Of a stretch of 64,000 nt of DNA, positions 38,662-46,727 are shown piece after piece. The position numbers and the translations under genes are program-made. The notes beneath the pieces were generated by a model, which was not told the DNA's origin, ran no database searches, and saw nothing but the letters and a program-made list of their open reading frames with translations. Every line of letters starts with the position of its first letter. Position 1 is the first letter of the stretch. This DNA comes from JACJXF01 sp038316435 (GTDB lineage Bacteria > Bacteroidota > Bacteroidia > Bacteroidales > GCA-2748055), in contig JBBQAQ010000019.1 in the NCBI GenBank assembly GCA_038316435.1, forward strand, positions 1 to 64,000, given 5' to 3'.

Positions 38662-38757
38662 TCAGAATTTCTGACAGAAAAATAGCGAACTCTATTAGCA
38701 AAATATCAGACCTGTGCTTATTCCGGGATGTTTATATTTGATTGTTCTCAATTCTTG

Positions 38758-38952
38758 TTTTTCGAATATTGGAATGAATCTCTTACTGAAGGAGCATCTA
38801 TTGTATTCCAGGTGAACCACAAGGGATTAAACTCAAAACACTGGTTTATATTTTCTGACCCTGTAAACCTGACTGAAGGCGATACTTTAACTGCGATAGC
38901 ACACAGGATTGGATTCAAGGAGAGCAAGCCTTCTGAAAGAATTAACAGATAA
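38758..38952 (+). pseudogene. C-terminal remnant with chitobiase-C-like beta domain (possible sulfatase debris)
   Basis: A short open stretch reads FFEYWNESLTEGASIVFQV and then PVNLTEGDTLTAIAHRIG, ending at the stop near 38952. The pattern TEGASI...GDTLTAIAHRIG resembles the small beta domain found at the C-terminus of some Bacteroidota sulfatases and hexosaminidases. It has no start region of its own. The rest of the parent gene is absent, and mutB ends just upstream. I treat it as a gene fragment; the family call is tentative. Confidence 0.5.
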
Positions 38953-38989
38953 ATTCATATATTTAGTGTCTGGTTTAAAGCATAAGCTC

Positions 38990-39832
38990 ATGAAAAAAAT
39001 CGCTGCCGGGATTATCGGTATTTTACTAATATATTCCTGCGGACTTGCCCAAAAGGAAGTCAGACTCTTAGTAAGGGCTGATGATATTGGTTCGTCGCAT
39101 AATGCCAATTTGGCCTGCATCGAATCTTATAAAAATGGAATTGTAAAATCGGTAGAGATTATGGTTCCCTGTTCATGGTTTGAAGAAGCGGTTGTATTAC
39201 TGAATGAAAATCCGGGTCTTGATGTTGGAATTCATCTTGTTCTGACAAGTGAATGGAACAATTATAAATGGAGGCCATTAACTTGTGCTTCCTCCATAGT
39301 TGATCAGGATGGGTATTTTTTTCCCATGATATGGCCCAGTAAGAATTATCCCGATTGCCGCTGTCTGGCAAAAAGTGCTATTGACATCAATGAAGTCGAA
39401 AAGGAATTGAGGGCACAGATTGAACTGGCTATCAGGAAAATTCCCCGGATTTCGCATCTTTCTGAGCACATGGGATGGTCGTCGGTTTCACCTGAAATGA
39501 AATCCCTCTTTGAAAAACTGGCTAAAGAATACCATCTGGAAACCGATTTAACCAACTTGCAATATGCAGGGAAATATGGCCAAAAAAATGCCTCAACTAC
39601 TGCCCTTCAAAGTTTTCTCGACATGCTAAAAGAGCTGCCTTCAGGGACTTTCCTTTATGTTGAGCATCCAGGACTTGATACACCGGAAGCGCGGGCTATC
39701 TTTCACACAGGATATGAAAATGTTGCTGAGCAAAGACAAACTGTTACCGATATATTTACCAGCGAAGAGGTTAAAAAACTTATCGCAGAAAGGAAAATCC
39801 AATTGATCAGTTATAAGGAATTGAAAAAATAA
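38990..39832 (+). CDS. YdjC/ChbG-family carbohydrate deacetylase, exported
   Basis: A 280-residue protein of the YdjC fold, which removes acetyl groups from sugars such as chitooligosaccharides. The N-terminus MKKIAAGIIGILLIYSCG is a signal peptide with a lipobox-like Cys. The metal-binding motif RADDIGSSHNANL comes next, then GIHLVLTSEW and SEHMGW, which supply the His ligands. ATG 38990 is preferred to the in-frame ATG at 38909 because it gives a proper signal peptide. The export signal and a lectin-like hydrolase gene downstream suggest a role in polysaccharide breakdown. Confidence 0.85.
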   Translation: MKKIAAGIIGILLIYSCGLAQKEVRLLVRADDIGSSHNANLACIESYKNGIVKSVEIMVPCSWFEEAVVLLNENPGLDVGIHLVLTSEWNNYKWRPLTCASSIVDQDGYFFPMIWPSKNYPDCRCLAKSAIDINEVEKELRAQIELAIRKIPRISHLSEHMGWSSVSPEMKSLFEKLAKEYHLETDLTNLQYAGKYGQKNASTTALQSFLDMLKELPSGTFLYVEHPGLDTPEARAIFHTGYENVAEQRQTVTDIFTSEEVKKLIAERKIQLISYKELKK

Positions 39833-39870
39833 TACTTCAAAAAAAAGAAACTATCTAACAACTATATACT

Positions 39871-40608
39871 ATGAAAACTTTAAAATTCTCAGTAATCTTA
39901 ATCGCTTTATCTTTTATAAGTTTTACTATTTATTCTCAGGGGGATCCTAAACTTACTGAATTCTGGGAACCAGTACCTGCAACTGTTACTCCAGGAACGG
40001 GAACTTCCGCTCCTTCAGATGCAATAGTTTTATATGATGGTAGTAGTCTTGATCAATGGCAAAATAAAGATGGCGGCAAGGTAGAATGGGTGAATAAGGA
40101 TGGCGTTTTGACAGTAAAACCCGGAACCGGCGCCATTAGTACAAAAACCTTGTTTGCTGATTGCCAGTTGCACATTGAGTGGCGCACACCTTCAACCGTT
40201 GTGGGTGAGAGTCAGGGTCGAGGCAATAGTGGTATATTTTTCCAGGAAAGGTATGAACTTCAGGTTTTGGATAATTACGAAAACCGCACCTACAGCAACG
40301 GGCAGGCAGGATCTATTTATAAACAAAACATGCCACTGATAAATTGCTGCCGTAAACCCGGTGAATGGCAAACGTACGATGTAATTTTTACCGCACCAAG
40401 ATTTAATGAAGATGGAAGTCTGAAATCTCCGGCTTATATCACCGTTTTACAAAACAACATTTTGGTTCAGAATAATTTCGAACTTAAAGGTTCTACAGCC
40501 TACATCGGCCTACCCTCCTATAAAAAGCATGATTTAAAAGGCGCTCTGGCGCTTCAGGAGCATGGGAATGATGTTTCGTATAGAAATATTTGGATCAGGG
40601 AGTTGTAG
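39871..40608 (+). CDS. 3-keto-disaccharide hydrolase (DUF1080)
   Basis: A 245-residue exported protein with a signal peptide (MKTLKFSVILIALSFISF). The DUF1080 beta-sandwich domain includes IVLYDGSSLDQWQ, then GNSGIFFQERYELQVLDN and GEWQTYDVIF, ending SYRNIWIREL. Family members cleave 3-keto-glycosides, a route now known for some gut and soil Bacteroidota. It lies 38 bp after the YdjC gene, so the two may be co-transcribed. A decayed second copy of its 3' half is at 46283-46669. Confidence 0.88.
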   Translation: MKTLKFSVILIALSFISFTIYSQGDPKLTEFWEPVPATVTPGTGTSAPSDAIVLYDGSSLDQWQNKDGGKVEWVNKDGVLTVKPGTGAISTKTLFADCQLHIEWRTPSTVVGESQGRGNSGIFFQERYELQVLDNYENRTYSNGQAGSIYKQNMPLINCCRKPGEWQTYDVIFTAPRFNEDGSLKSPAYITVLQNNILVQNNFELKGSTAYIGLPSYKKHDLKGALALQEHGNDVSYRNIWIREL

Positions 40609-40784
40609 GTATTAATTCATTACTTTTATAATAATCCTTTCATTGTAAATATTCAGTTTTAAGAAATCAATACCGTATGATGGAATGTTAATATTTATCG
40701 GATTTTCTGATGATTCCTTTTTGAACACTATCTATGTGCCTATCAATTAAATAAATATCAACAAATGCAAAAAGAATTCAAATA
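40609..40784. other. Intergenic gap with a short coding-like minus-strand stretch
   Basis: No clear gene. A 38-codon minus-strand frame (about 40727-40611) reads KKESSENPININIPSYG and ends YNERIIIKVMN. It has protein-like composition but no start region. It may be the tail of a lost gene. Confidence 0.3.
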
Positions 40785-40904
40785 ATGGATACTTTTGAGA
40801 AATAATTAAGGGATAGATGCAAGGAAAAAGGGTTATCTCAAAACGAGCTTGCCATAATGTTGGAAATGAGCCATCCCTAAATTGGTAAGTGTAAAAGAGA
40901 TTAA
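40785..40904 (+). pseudogene. Degenerate XRE-type helix-turn-helix regulator
   Basis: From ATG 40785 the frame reads MDTFEK, TAA (40803), then LRDRCKEKGLSQNELAIML and EMSHP, TAA (40878), then IGKCKRD and TAA (40902). The order (helix, LSQNELA turn, SHP-IGK-RD) is that of an XRE DNA-binding domain, but two internal stops kill it. It precedes the damaged antitoxin frame. Confidence 0.65.
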
Positions 40905-40924
40905 TAGTTTACGGTAGAAGGTAA

Positions 40925-41062
40925 ACAAAGCCTGAACCAAAGGCGAAGTCCAAGTTTAAAAACTCCGAAAAGTTCTCAGGTGCAATATCTATTGAAACCG
41001 CTGAAAAACTTCATAAACATCTTAACGAAGTACGCAGCGAATGGGAAAGAGATAAATGTTAG
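40925..41062 (+). pseudogene. Antitoxin-like frame lacking a start codon (VapB-type)
   Basis: An open frame of 45 codons reads KPEPKAKSKFKNSEKFSG and then ISIETAEKLHKHLNEVR, ending SEWERDKC. It overlaps the start of the PIN toxin gene by 7 bp, as is typical for antitoxin-toxin pairs. No ATG, GTG or TTG occurs in it, and TAA stands at its upstream end. It has probably lost its 5' part, unless translation begins in another frame. The antitoxin call rests mainly on position and on the ETAEKLHKHLNEVR-type helix. Confidence 0.55.
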
Positions 41063-41430
41063 ACAGCAATACGGTAATTGATTACATTGGCTGTTTGCAT
41101 CCCGAAAAAGCCAGGCAATGGCTCAATCATCTTATTGATGAAGAAATAAACGCATCTGTTATTACTAAAATTGAAGTTCTTCCTTTTAATCCAAACAAAG
41201 ACGACAATTACCCTATACTAGTTGACTTTTTCGAAGCCGCCAATGTATATGAGTTGACCAGTGACATTGTAAGCAAAACCATACAGATAAGGCAAAAGCA
41301 AAAAATAAAGTTGCCTGATGTCGTAATTGCGGCTACAGCAGTGGTATTCAAGCTGGTTCTGGTATCTCGTAATGCCCAAGATTTTAAAAACATTCAAGAT
41401 TTGGAAATAATAGACCCATATGGGTTATAA
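41056..41430 (+). CDS. VapC-like PIN-domain toxin
   Basis: A 124-residue PIN-domain protein. Acidic residues expected for Mg-dependent RNase activity are visible: Asp3 in LDSNTVIDYI, Glu in TKIEVL, Asp in KLPDVVIAATA and Asn/Asp in SRNAQDF. PIN toxins cut tRNA or rRNA and are held in check by an antitoxin. Here the antitoxin frame upstream seems to lack a start. A working toxin without an antitoxin would be harmful, so it may be silent or rescued elsewhere. Confidence 0.75.
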   Translation: MLDSNTVIDYIGCLHPEKARQWLNHLIDEEINASVITKIEVLPFNPNKDDNYPILVDFFEAANVYELTSDIVSKTIQIRQKQKIKLPDVVIAATAVVFKLVLVSRNAQDFKNIQDLEIIDPYGL

Positions 41431-41839
41431 TGGTTTGCTACAGTATTTAATCAACTAACTACAGATCGAAGGTGGAAACAGGTTGATGGACAGGTTGATT
41501 CAAGCAAAAATTGCATTTCGCGGCAGCTTCTAGAAACAATATTCTTTCACTAATCCAGATTCAGATTAAAAGTGCACTTTATGTACTTTTTGAATGTATT
41601 TACTGATTTGGATTTTGGCTTAATTCTACCTAAAATACCACGTGAAAACACGTAAATCATGCAAGTAAATTCCTACTTATAAACAGGTGTATCTCTGTTT
41701 CATTTTATAATCATTGGCTCTATTTTTGTATATGTGAATAGCATAAAAAACACAAAATTTAGAGAGTTCCGACAATTAGTAGATTTCGGTGAATAAGTGG
41801 CCACTGATAGCAGCGGTCATAACCAAATGACAAATAATT
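41431..41839. other. Intergenic region without a recognisable gene
   Basis: About 410 bp with no coding signal on either strand. It contains a short inverted repeat, ACGTG-AAAA-CACGT (41640-41653). It separates the PIN gene from the DsrE-like gene. Confidence 0.5.
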
Positions 41840-42175
41840 ATGGATAAGCTTAACATCTTGTGGACAACTGACAACAAGTATGAAGTATTCAGCATGCTGA
41901 ATCTGTATGCCAGTAGATCGGAGAAAAATGATTGGTGGAATGATGTAAACTTAATTATCTGGGGAGCTTCCGCAAAACTGGTAGGCACTGATAAAAAGGT
42001 TCAATCAGAGATTGTTGAAATGATTAATCAGGGTGTCCACGTCGAAGCTTTTAAAGATAGCTGCGACAAATTTGGTGTATCTGAAAAGCTGATCGAACTT
42101 GGGATAAATGTTCGCTATATGGGCAGACCATTGACCGAGTATATTCAATCAGGCCAGAAAATTGTGACAATGTAA
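41840..42175 (+). CDS. DsrE-family small protein
   Basis: A 111-residue cytoplasmic protein. The DsrE/DsrF-like fold is suggested by LNILWTTDNKYEVFSMLNLYA, VNLIIWGASAKLV and GVHVEAFKDSCDKFGVSEKL, shown in part. The last holds a Cys near residue 72, in the position often used for sulfur transfer. No Dsr or Tus genes are close, so sulfur relay is not supported by context. It stands alone among fragments. Confidence 0.65.
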   Translation: MDKLNILWTTDNKYEVFSMLNLYASRSEKNDWWNDVNLIIWGASAKLVGTDKKVQSEIVEMINQGVHVEAFKDSCDKFGVSEKLIELGINVRYMGRPLTEYIQSGQKIVTM

Positions 42176-42268
42176 GTTCTTCAAAAAGAAGAGTTTCTGG
42201 TTTTTACTAGTTTAGGTTCTAATCACTCCTTACCTTTTGCATTGTATTTCATAAATTATATGTAATTT

Positions 42269-42721
42269 ATGGTATTACGAGATTTGCAGCAACGTATTGA
42301 GTCCAATTTATTCAAACGAAAAGCAATTATTCTTTTGGGGGCTCGACAAGTGGGGAAAACCACTTTGATACATCAGATAGCAGGAAGTCAGCAGTTAGAA
42401 AGTCTATTTCTTAACTGTGATGAGCCTGAGCCTCGCCATCTCTTAAGTGATACCAATGTGTTGAAACTGAAACAACTTATTGGTACAGCCAAATTGGTAT
42501 TGATTGATGAAGCGCAACGGGTAAAAAATATAGGTTTGACACTCAAATTAATTATTGACCACATTCCGGATGCGCAAGTTATTGCTACCGGTTCCTCTTC
42601 ATTAGAAATTGCAAACGATATAAATGAGCCATTAACAGGTCGTAAATACGAGTATTGTATTTATGCGTTTTCCACAAATGAGTTAGTAGAGCATACTGAT
42701 TTTTTGTTGAGGAAGTCTTAA
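42269..42721 (+). pseudogene. Truncated AAA ATPase (ATPase/DUF4143 family)
   Basis: The 150-residue frame is the ATPase half only. It shows the Walker A GARQVGKTTL, Walker B KLVLIDEAQRV and ATGSSSLEIAN. Relatives have about 380-400 residues with a C-terminal DUF4143. Here the frame stops at LLRKS. Another frame continues EEVLRHHFEAVPLAL to a stop at about 42820, but it does not look like the expected continuation. This suggests a deletion that joined it to other coding debris. The ATPase is probably non-functional. Confidence 0.65.
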
Positions 42722-42906
42722 GGCATCATTTTGAAGCAGTGCCACTAGCACTTGATGGCATATTGATATTAAACAACCATTTTAAGGAAAAAACTGAATT
42801 TACTTTATCCTTAAATAAATAACTGTATTTTTATACTTCAATCAAATATAAGGCTCCGAAAAAATATTATTAAAAATCTTCCTGTAAGCATCATACATCT
42901 GATTCA

Positions 42907-44124
42907 ATGCCAAAAAAGAAAGAAGCCCTTATACCTAAGCCTAATGCCTTTTTGTACTATACTGTTGGCTTTTTTGCAGGTTTATACTTCCGATGGATAC
43001 TTGGGCTCAGGGTGGAACGATCTGATATAAAGGGTATTAAGCCCCCTTTTATTGTGCTTGCAGGGCACACCAGCTACCTCGATTTTTTTACTGTAACCAT
43101 TGCACTTTATCCAAGAAGGATGAATTACCTTGCAGCCTACAATTTCTTTCGGGATCCTGTTCTAAAATTCCTGTTGGGATTAATGGGAGCAATTCCTAAG
43201 AATCAATTTACCAGAGATAATCAGGCCATACTCAAAACTAAGTATGTAATTAGCTGTGGCGGTATCATAGCTATTTTCCCTCATGGGTGCTTGTCCAATG
43301 AGGGTCGTCCAGGGGGATTTGCCTCTCCCAGCATAGCAAAACTTATAAAGAATTTAAAAATACCCGTAGTAGCTGTACATACCAATGGTGGTTATTTGAC
43401 TCGCCCCCGATGGACAAAAAGAATTCGCAGAGGACGCATGGATACCACTGTTACCAGAGTATTTACCAGTGAGGAGCTAAGCACCCTTTCAGTAGATAAT
43501 ATTTACCGCAGACTGATTAGTGCCATCGACTTTGATGACTACCGATGGCAGAGAAAGCATAAAGTTACTTTCAAGGGAAGGCATCTGGCCGAAGGCGTCG
43601 AACTTGTATTATACAAATGCCCCAAATGCAATGCAGAATTCACCCTACACTCAAAGGGGAACAAACTTTTTTGTCTTTGCTGTGACAATGAAGCAATTGT
43701 GAACAGCAAACTGTTTTTTGAACCCGGTAATGAGGACAGCATCGTGTATGATGGTATTGATAATTGGTACGACTTCCAACGGGAGAACCTTTTGACTGAA
43801 ATTCATGATCCGGACTTCAAAATAACCACTTCCACATCGCTCCTATGGAATGAGCCGGGAAAGTATGGATATCAGGATATGGGACACGGAAACCTGAGTT
43901 TAACACGGGAAGCTGTAATCTACGAAGAAAAAGTTTTTGAAAGAGCAGATTCCCTATACTTTGATATGAAAGATATCATTATGGTGCCCTTTGCAGCCGG
44001 TGAGTATTTTGAGATCGCCAACGGATCTGACATCCGTCGCTTTGTGCTCGATGATGTCCGAATGATGATGAAATGGGTGCTTGCCATCCGACTTATCCGG
44101 GATGAATATTATGAAAAAACCTGA
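42907..44124 (+). CDS. Lysophospholipid acyltransferase-family protein with zinc ribbon
   Basis: A 405-residue protein. The acyltransferase HX4D motif is HTSYLD with His54 and Asp59. A second motif, IFPHGCLSNEG, replaces the usual FPEG. A zinc-ribbon-like segment follows (CPKC and CLCC about 20 residues apart, near 238-260), then a C-terminal region I do not recognise. One or two N-terminal hydrophobic stretches suggest membrane association. It lies 3 bp upstream of a transporter gene and surely shares its transcript. The acyl acceptor is unknown. Confidence 0.8.
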   Translation: MPKKKEALIPKPNAFLYYTVGFFAGLYFRWILGLRVERSDIKGIKPPFIVLAGHTSYLDFFTVTIALYPRRMNYLAAYNFFRDPVLKFLLGLMGAIPKNQFTRDNQAILKTKYVISCGGIIAIFPHGCLSNEGRPGGFASPSIAKLIKNLKIPVVAVHTNGGYLTRPRWTKRIRRGRMDTTVTRVFTSEELSTLSVDNIYRRLISAIDFDDYRWQRKHKVTFKGRHLAEGVELVLYKCPKCNAEFTLHSKGNKLFCLCCDNEAIVNSKLFFEPGNEDSIVYDGIDNWYDFQRENLLTEIHDPDFKITTSTSLLWNEPGKYGYQDMGHGNLSLTREAVIYEEKVFERADSLYFDMKDIIMVPFAAGEYFEIANGSDIRRFVLDDVRMMMKWVLAIRLIRDEYYEKT

Positions 44125-44127
44125 ATC

Positions 44128-45567
44128 ATGAAAAACAGAAAAGAACTATTCAGCAAGATGGCCTATGCCAGCGGTGATATTTACGGTGGCGGTTCCTTTA
44201 TAATTGTAGGTTTACTACTACTTGTGTACCTGACAAATGTGGAAGGTTTCTCTGGAACTCTCGCTGGCAGCATCCTTTTCATCGGGAAAGCCTGGGATGC
44301 CATTACCGACCCTTTTATGGGGCAACTATCAGACAGAACCCGATCGCGTTTTGGTCGTCGCCGTATTTTTTTCCTTCTGGGTAGTCTTCCTGTTTTCCTC
44401 TCTTGGGTAATGCTATGGTACAGTTTTGGCATCACAGATACTACTGTCAAATTCTTATACTACACACTAGCTTACATCTTCTTTTCCACGGCCTTCACCA
44501 TAGTGATGGTTCCCTACAACGCCATTCTGTCAGACATGGTAAGGGACTATAACCGGCGCAGTGCATTTACTGGGATGCGCCTTGGTTTTTCTGCTGCTGC
44601 TGCCATTTTTTGCGCCACTGTTCCGGCGCTGATCACTGGAGCCTATGCCGACCCCAAGCAGGCTTACCTTGTGATGGGTCTTACCTTTGGAGCAGTATTC
44701 GCCATGTGTTGGCTGGTAGTATTCCTTGGTACATCAGAGAATCAGATTGAGCCAAGCCCAGTAGTAAGCATTAAGGATTGGCTGTTCGTACTCAAAAATC
44801 GTTCCTTCCGTATTTATGTAACCGTATTCATTCTCTTTCAGATGGCTATTGATACTGTTATGACACTGGCGGTTTATTTCCTGACGGTTTCTTTGCAGAA
44901 AGAGGAACTTTTCGTCCCGATCATGGGATCTATCCTAATCACCCAACTCGTTTTTATTGGTATATTCTCGCAGGTGGCTCAAAAAACTGACAAGACTACA
45001 CCTGCATACATCTCCGCCGGGGTGTGGATTGCGGCCAGTATTGCCATCGCGTTTTTCACGAACGCCACACCAAGTTATATTGTAATCTCCACTTGCTCAC
45101 TGATCGGCGTAGGAAGTGCAGGATGTAATCTTTTCTCATGGTCAGCACTACCCGACATAGCCGATGTGGATGAACTTATCACCGGACGTCGAAGGGAAGG
45201 TCTCTACTCAGGCGCATCGACTTTCTTGCGTAAACTCTCGGGAGGTTTGGTAGTGGGTGTCCTTGGTGTTGCTTTGGATGTGATCGGTTACAGCAAGGTG
45301 GCTGTCAGCGCAGGAAATATCTCTCCCACAACCGATTGGGGTATACGCATTCTTTTCTGTGCCATACCCTTCACCTTCCTGATTTTCGCACTGCTATTCC
45401 TCCGTAAGTATAAGTTGGGAAGACAAGAATTCATCATAATGAGTACTATTCTGAACCGTTATAGAGCGGGTGAGACGAATATATCCATTGAGGGTGAGGA
45501 ACTCAGGGTTTGCCAGCAACTAACCGGCTTGAAGGATAGTCGGTTTTTTAGAATTGATCAAAAGTAA
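44128..45567 (+). CDS. GPH/MelB-type MFS symporter
   Basis: A 479-residue inner-membrane transporter with about 12 predicted helices. The family signature is present as DPFMGQLSDRTRSRFGRRR near residues 52-75. Relatives carry sugars, glycosides or lipids (MFSD2-like) with a cation. The neighbouring acyltransferase, 3 bp upstream, favours a lipid or lysolipid substrate over a sugar; this is inference. A small membrane protein gene follows 3 bp downstream. Confidence 0.85.
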   Translation: MKNRKELFSKMAYASGDIYGGGSFIIVGLLLLVYLTNVEGFSGTLAGSILFIGKAWDAITDPFMGQLSDRTRSRFGRRRIFFLLGSLPVFLSWVMLWYSFGITDTTVKFLYYTLAYIFFSTAFTIVMVPYNAILSDMVRDYNRRSAFTGMRLGFSAAAAIFCATVPALITGAYADPKQAYLVMGLTFGAVFAMCWLVVFLGTSENQIEPSPVVSIKDWLFVLKNRSFRIYVTVFILFQMAIDTVMTLAVYFLTVSLQKEELFVPIMGSILITQLVFIGIFSQVAQKTDKTTPAYISAGVWIAASIAIAFFTNATPSYIVISTCSLIGVGSAGCNLFSWSALPDIADVDELITGRRREGLYSGASTFLRKLSGGLVVGVLGVALDVIGYSKVAVSAGNISPTTDWGIRILFCAIPFTFLIFALLFLRKYKLGRQEFIIMSTILNRYRAGETNISIEGEELRVCQQLTGLKDSRFFRIDQK

Positions 45568-45570
45568 AAA

Positions 45571-45879
45571 ATGTTAAAAAGACTCAATCCAAAATTAATA
45601 ACGATAAGCGGTATAGTTCTTATTGGGATTTCAATTATTCTGTTTCTACTAATATTTGTAATTTCCTTTATCACACTTCCCCTCGCCAAAAAAGGAATGT
45701 GTATTTCAGTTTTGTTTATCAGTGGAGAAATTACTTGGTGGTTGGGAATTGTTCTGCTGGGAAAGCAAGTTTATGAAAAGTATAAAAAATATTTTAACCC
45801 CAAGACCTGGTTTGAATCGAAAAAGGGTGTGATAGAACCAGTTGAGAAAGAATCCATTAAGTCCGAAAAAGTCGAATAA
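45571..45879 (+). CDS. Small membrane protein (transporter-suffix-like)
   Basis: A 102-residue protein with two hydrophobic helices (about 10-33 and 45-64) and a basic tail (YEKYKKYFNPKTWF). It matches my memory of the transporter suffix domain family, small proteins found next to transporters. It starts 3 bp after the GPH transporter stop, so a role as a partner of that transporter is plausible. No catalytic residues were recognised. Confidence 0.6.
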   Translation: MLKRLNPKLITISGIVLIGISIILFLLIFVISFITLPLAKKGMCISVLFISGEITWWLGIVLLGKQVYEKYKKYFNPKTWFESKKGVIEPVEKESIKSEKVE

Positions 45880-46282
45880 AAACTCTATTTTTTTAATGTT
45901 CTGTTCATTATTGTTTGGCAAATAATATCTTCTGTTATGAAATAATTCCGAAAAAGTTCTTTTCAGTTGTGGAAAAATTAAACAATAAATGCTGTGAAGT
46001 GTTCTGCTTTCTAATCCCATTTTAAAAAATATGTGGAATCACAAAACATATGAAGGACTAACTTTTATAACCCATCTTTAACCTGATTGGGATAGAAAAG
46101 TAATTTCTCTCATGAAAATGAAGAAATTCAATATTCAGAAATTGATTCAAGCCTGACCGACTATCAGACCTTCCGGCCTCTAATCTATCACAGGGTTAAA
46201 ATAACAAACACTTTGAGGAAAATGCTATAATCTTTTTGCATAAAAGAGTCGTTTCTTTGTTAACTACTCTAATCTGACCGTT
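45880..46282. other. Intergenic region without a recognisable gene
   Basis: About 400 bp, AT-rich, with only chance frames. It separates the lipid/transporter cluster from the glycan-degradation region. Confidence 0.5.
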
Positions 46283-46669
46283 ATGCGAAAAATAATCATT
46301 TCCCTCCAGAGACATTACGAACTGCAGGTACTGGACAATTACAATAATATTACCTACAGCAATGGTCAGACCATATCCATCTATAAGCAGTCGATCCCGC
46401 TTGCAAACGCCTGTCTTAAACCCAGAGAATGGCAGACTTATGATGTAATTTACAACGCTCCCAAGTTAAAGGAGGATGGAGTACTGGAGACACCTGCATA
46501 TATTACTGTTTTGCAGAATGGAGTTCTCGTTGAAAATCATTTTGAAATCAAAGGCTCTACAGAATATATCGGCCTGCCATCTTGCAAGTAGCACGGCAAA
46601 GATGCCCTGCTGCTTCAGGATCATGGAAACCCGGTTTCATACAGGAATATCAGGATCAGGGAATTATAA
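46283..46669 (+). pseudogene. Decayed 3-keto-disaccharide hydrolase (DUF1080) fragment
   Basis: The frame begins MRKIIISLQ, like the start of a signal peptide, and jumps at once to RHYELQVLDNYNN. That corresponds to the region after residue 125 of the intact gene at 39871. It continues in parallel (REWQTYDVIY, PAYITVLQNGVLV, STEYIGLP) and meets an in-frame TAG at 46589. Beyond the TAG the same frame goes on (LLLQDHGNPVSYRNIRIREL) to a stop at 46667. So the copy lacks about 120 internal residues and has a nonsense codon. Confidence 0.8.
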
Positions 46670-46727
46670 TAATCCGATCAGAATAAAGAGGTAGATGACA
46701 AATGGCTACTAATTAATTGCTAAGCGA

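Noticed and set aside
38662..38674. Palindrome TCAGAATTTCTGA just after mutB as a terminator
   Set aside because: The two arms are separated by a single base, so a stable RNA hairpin is unlikely, and no clear T-run follows.
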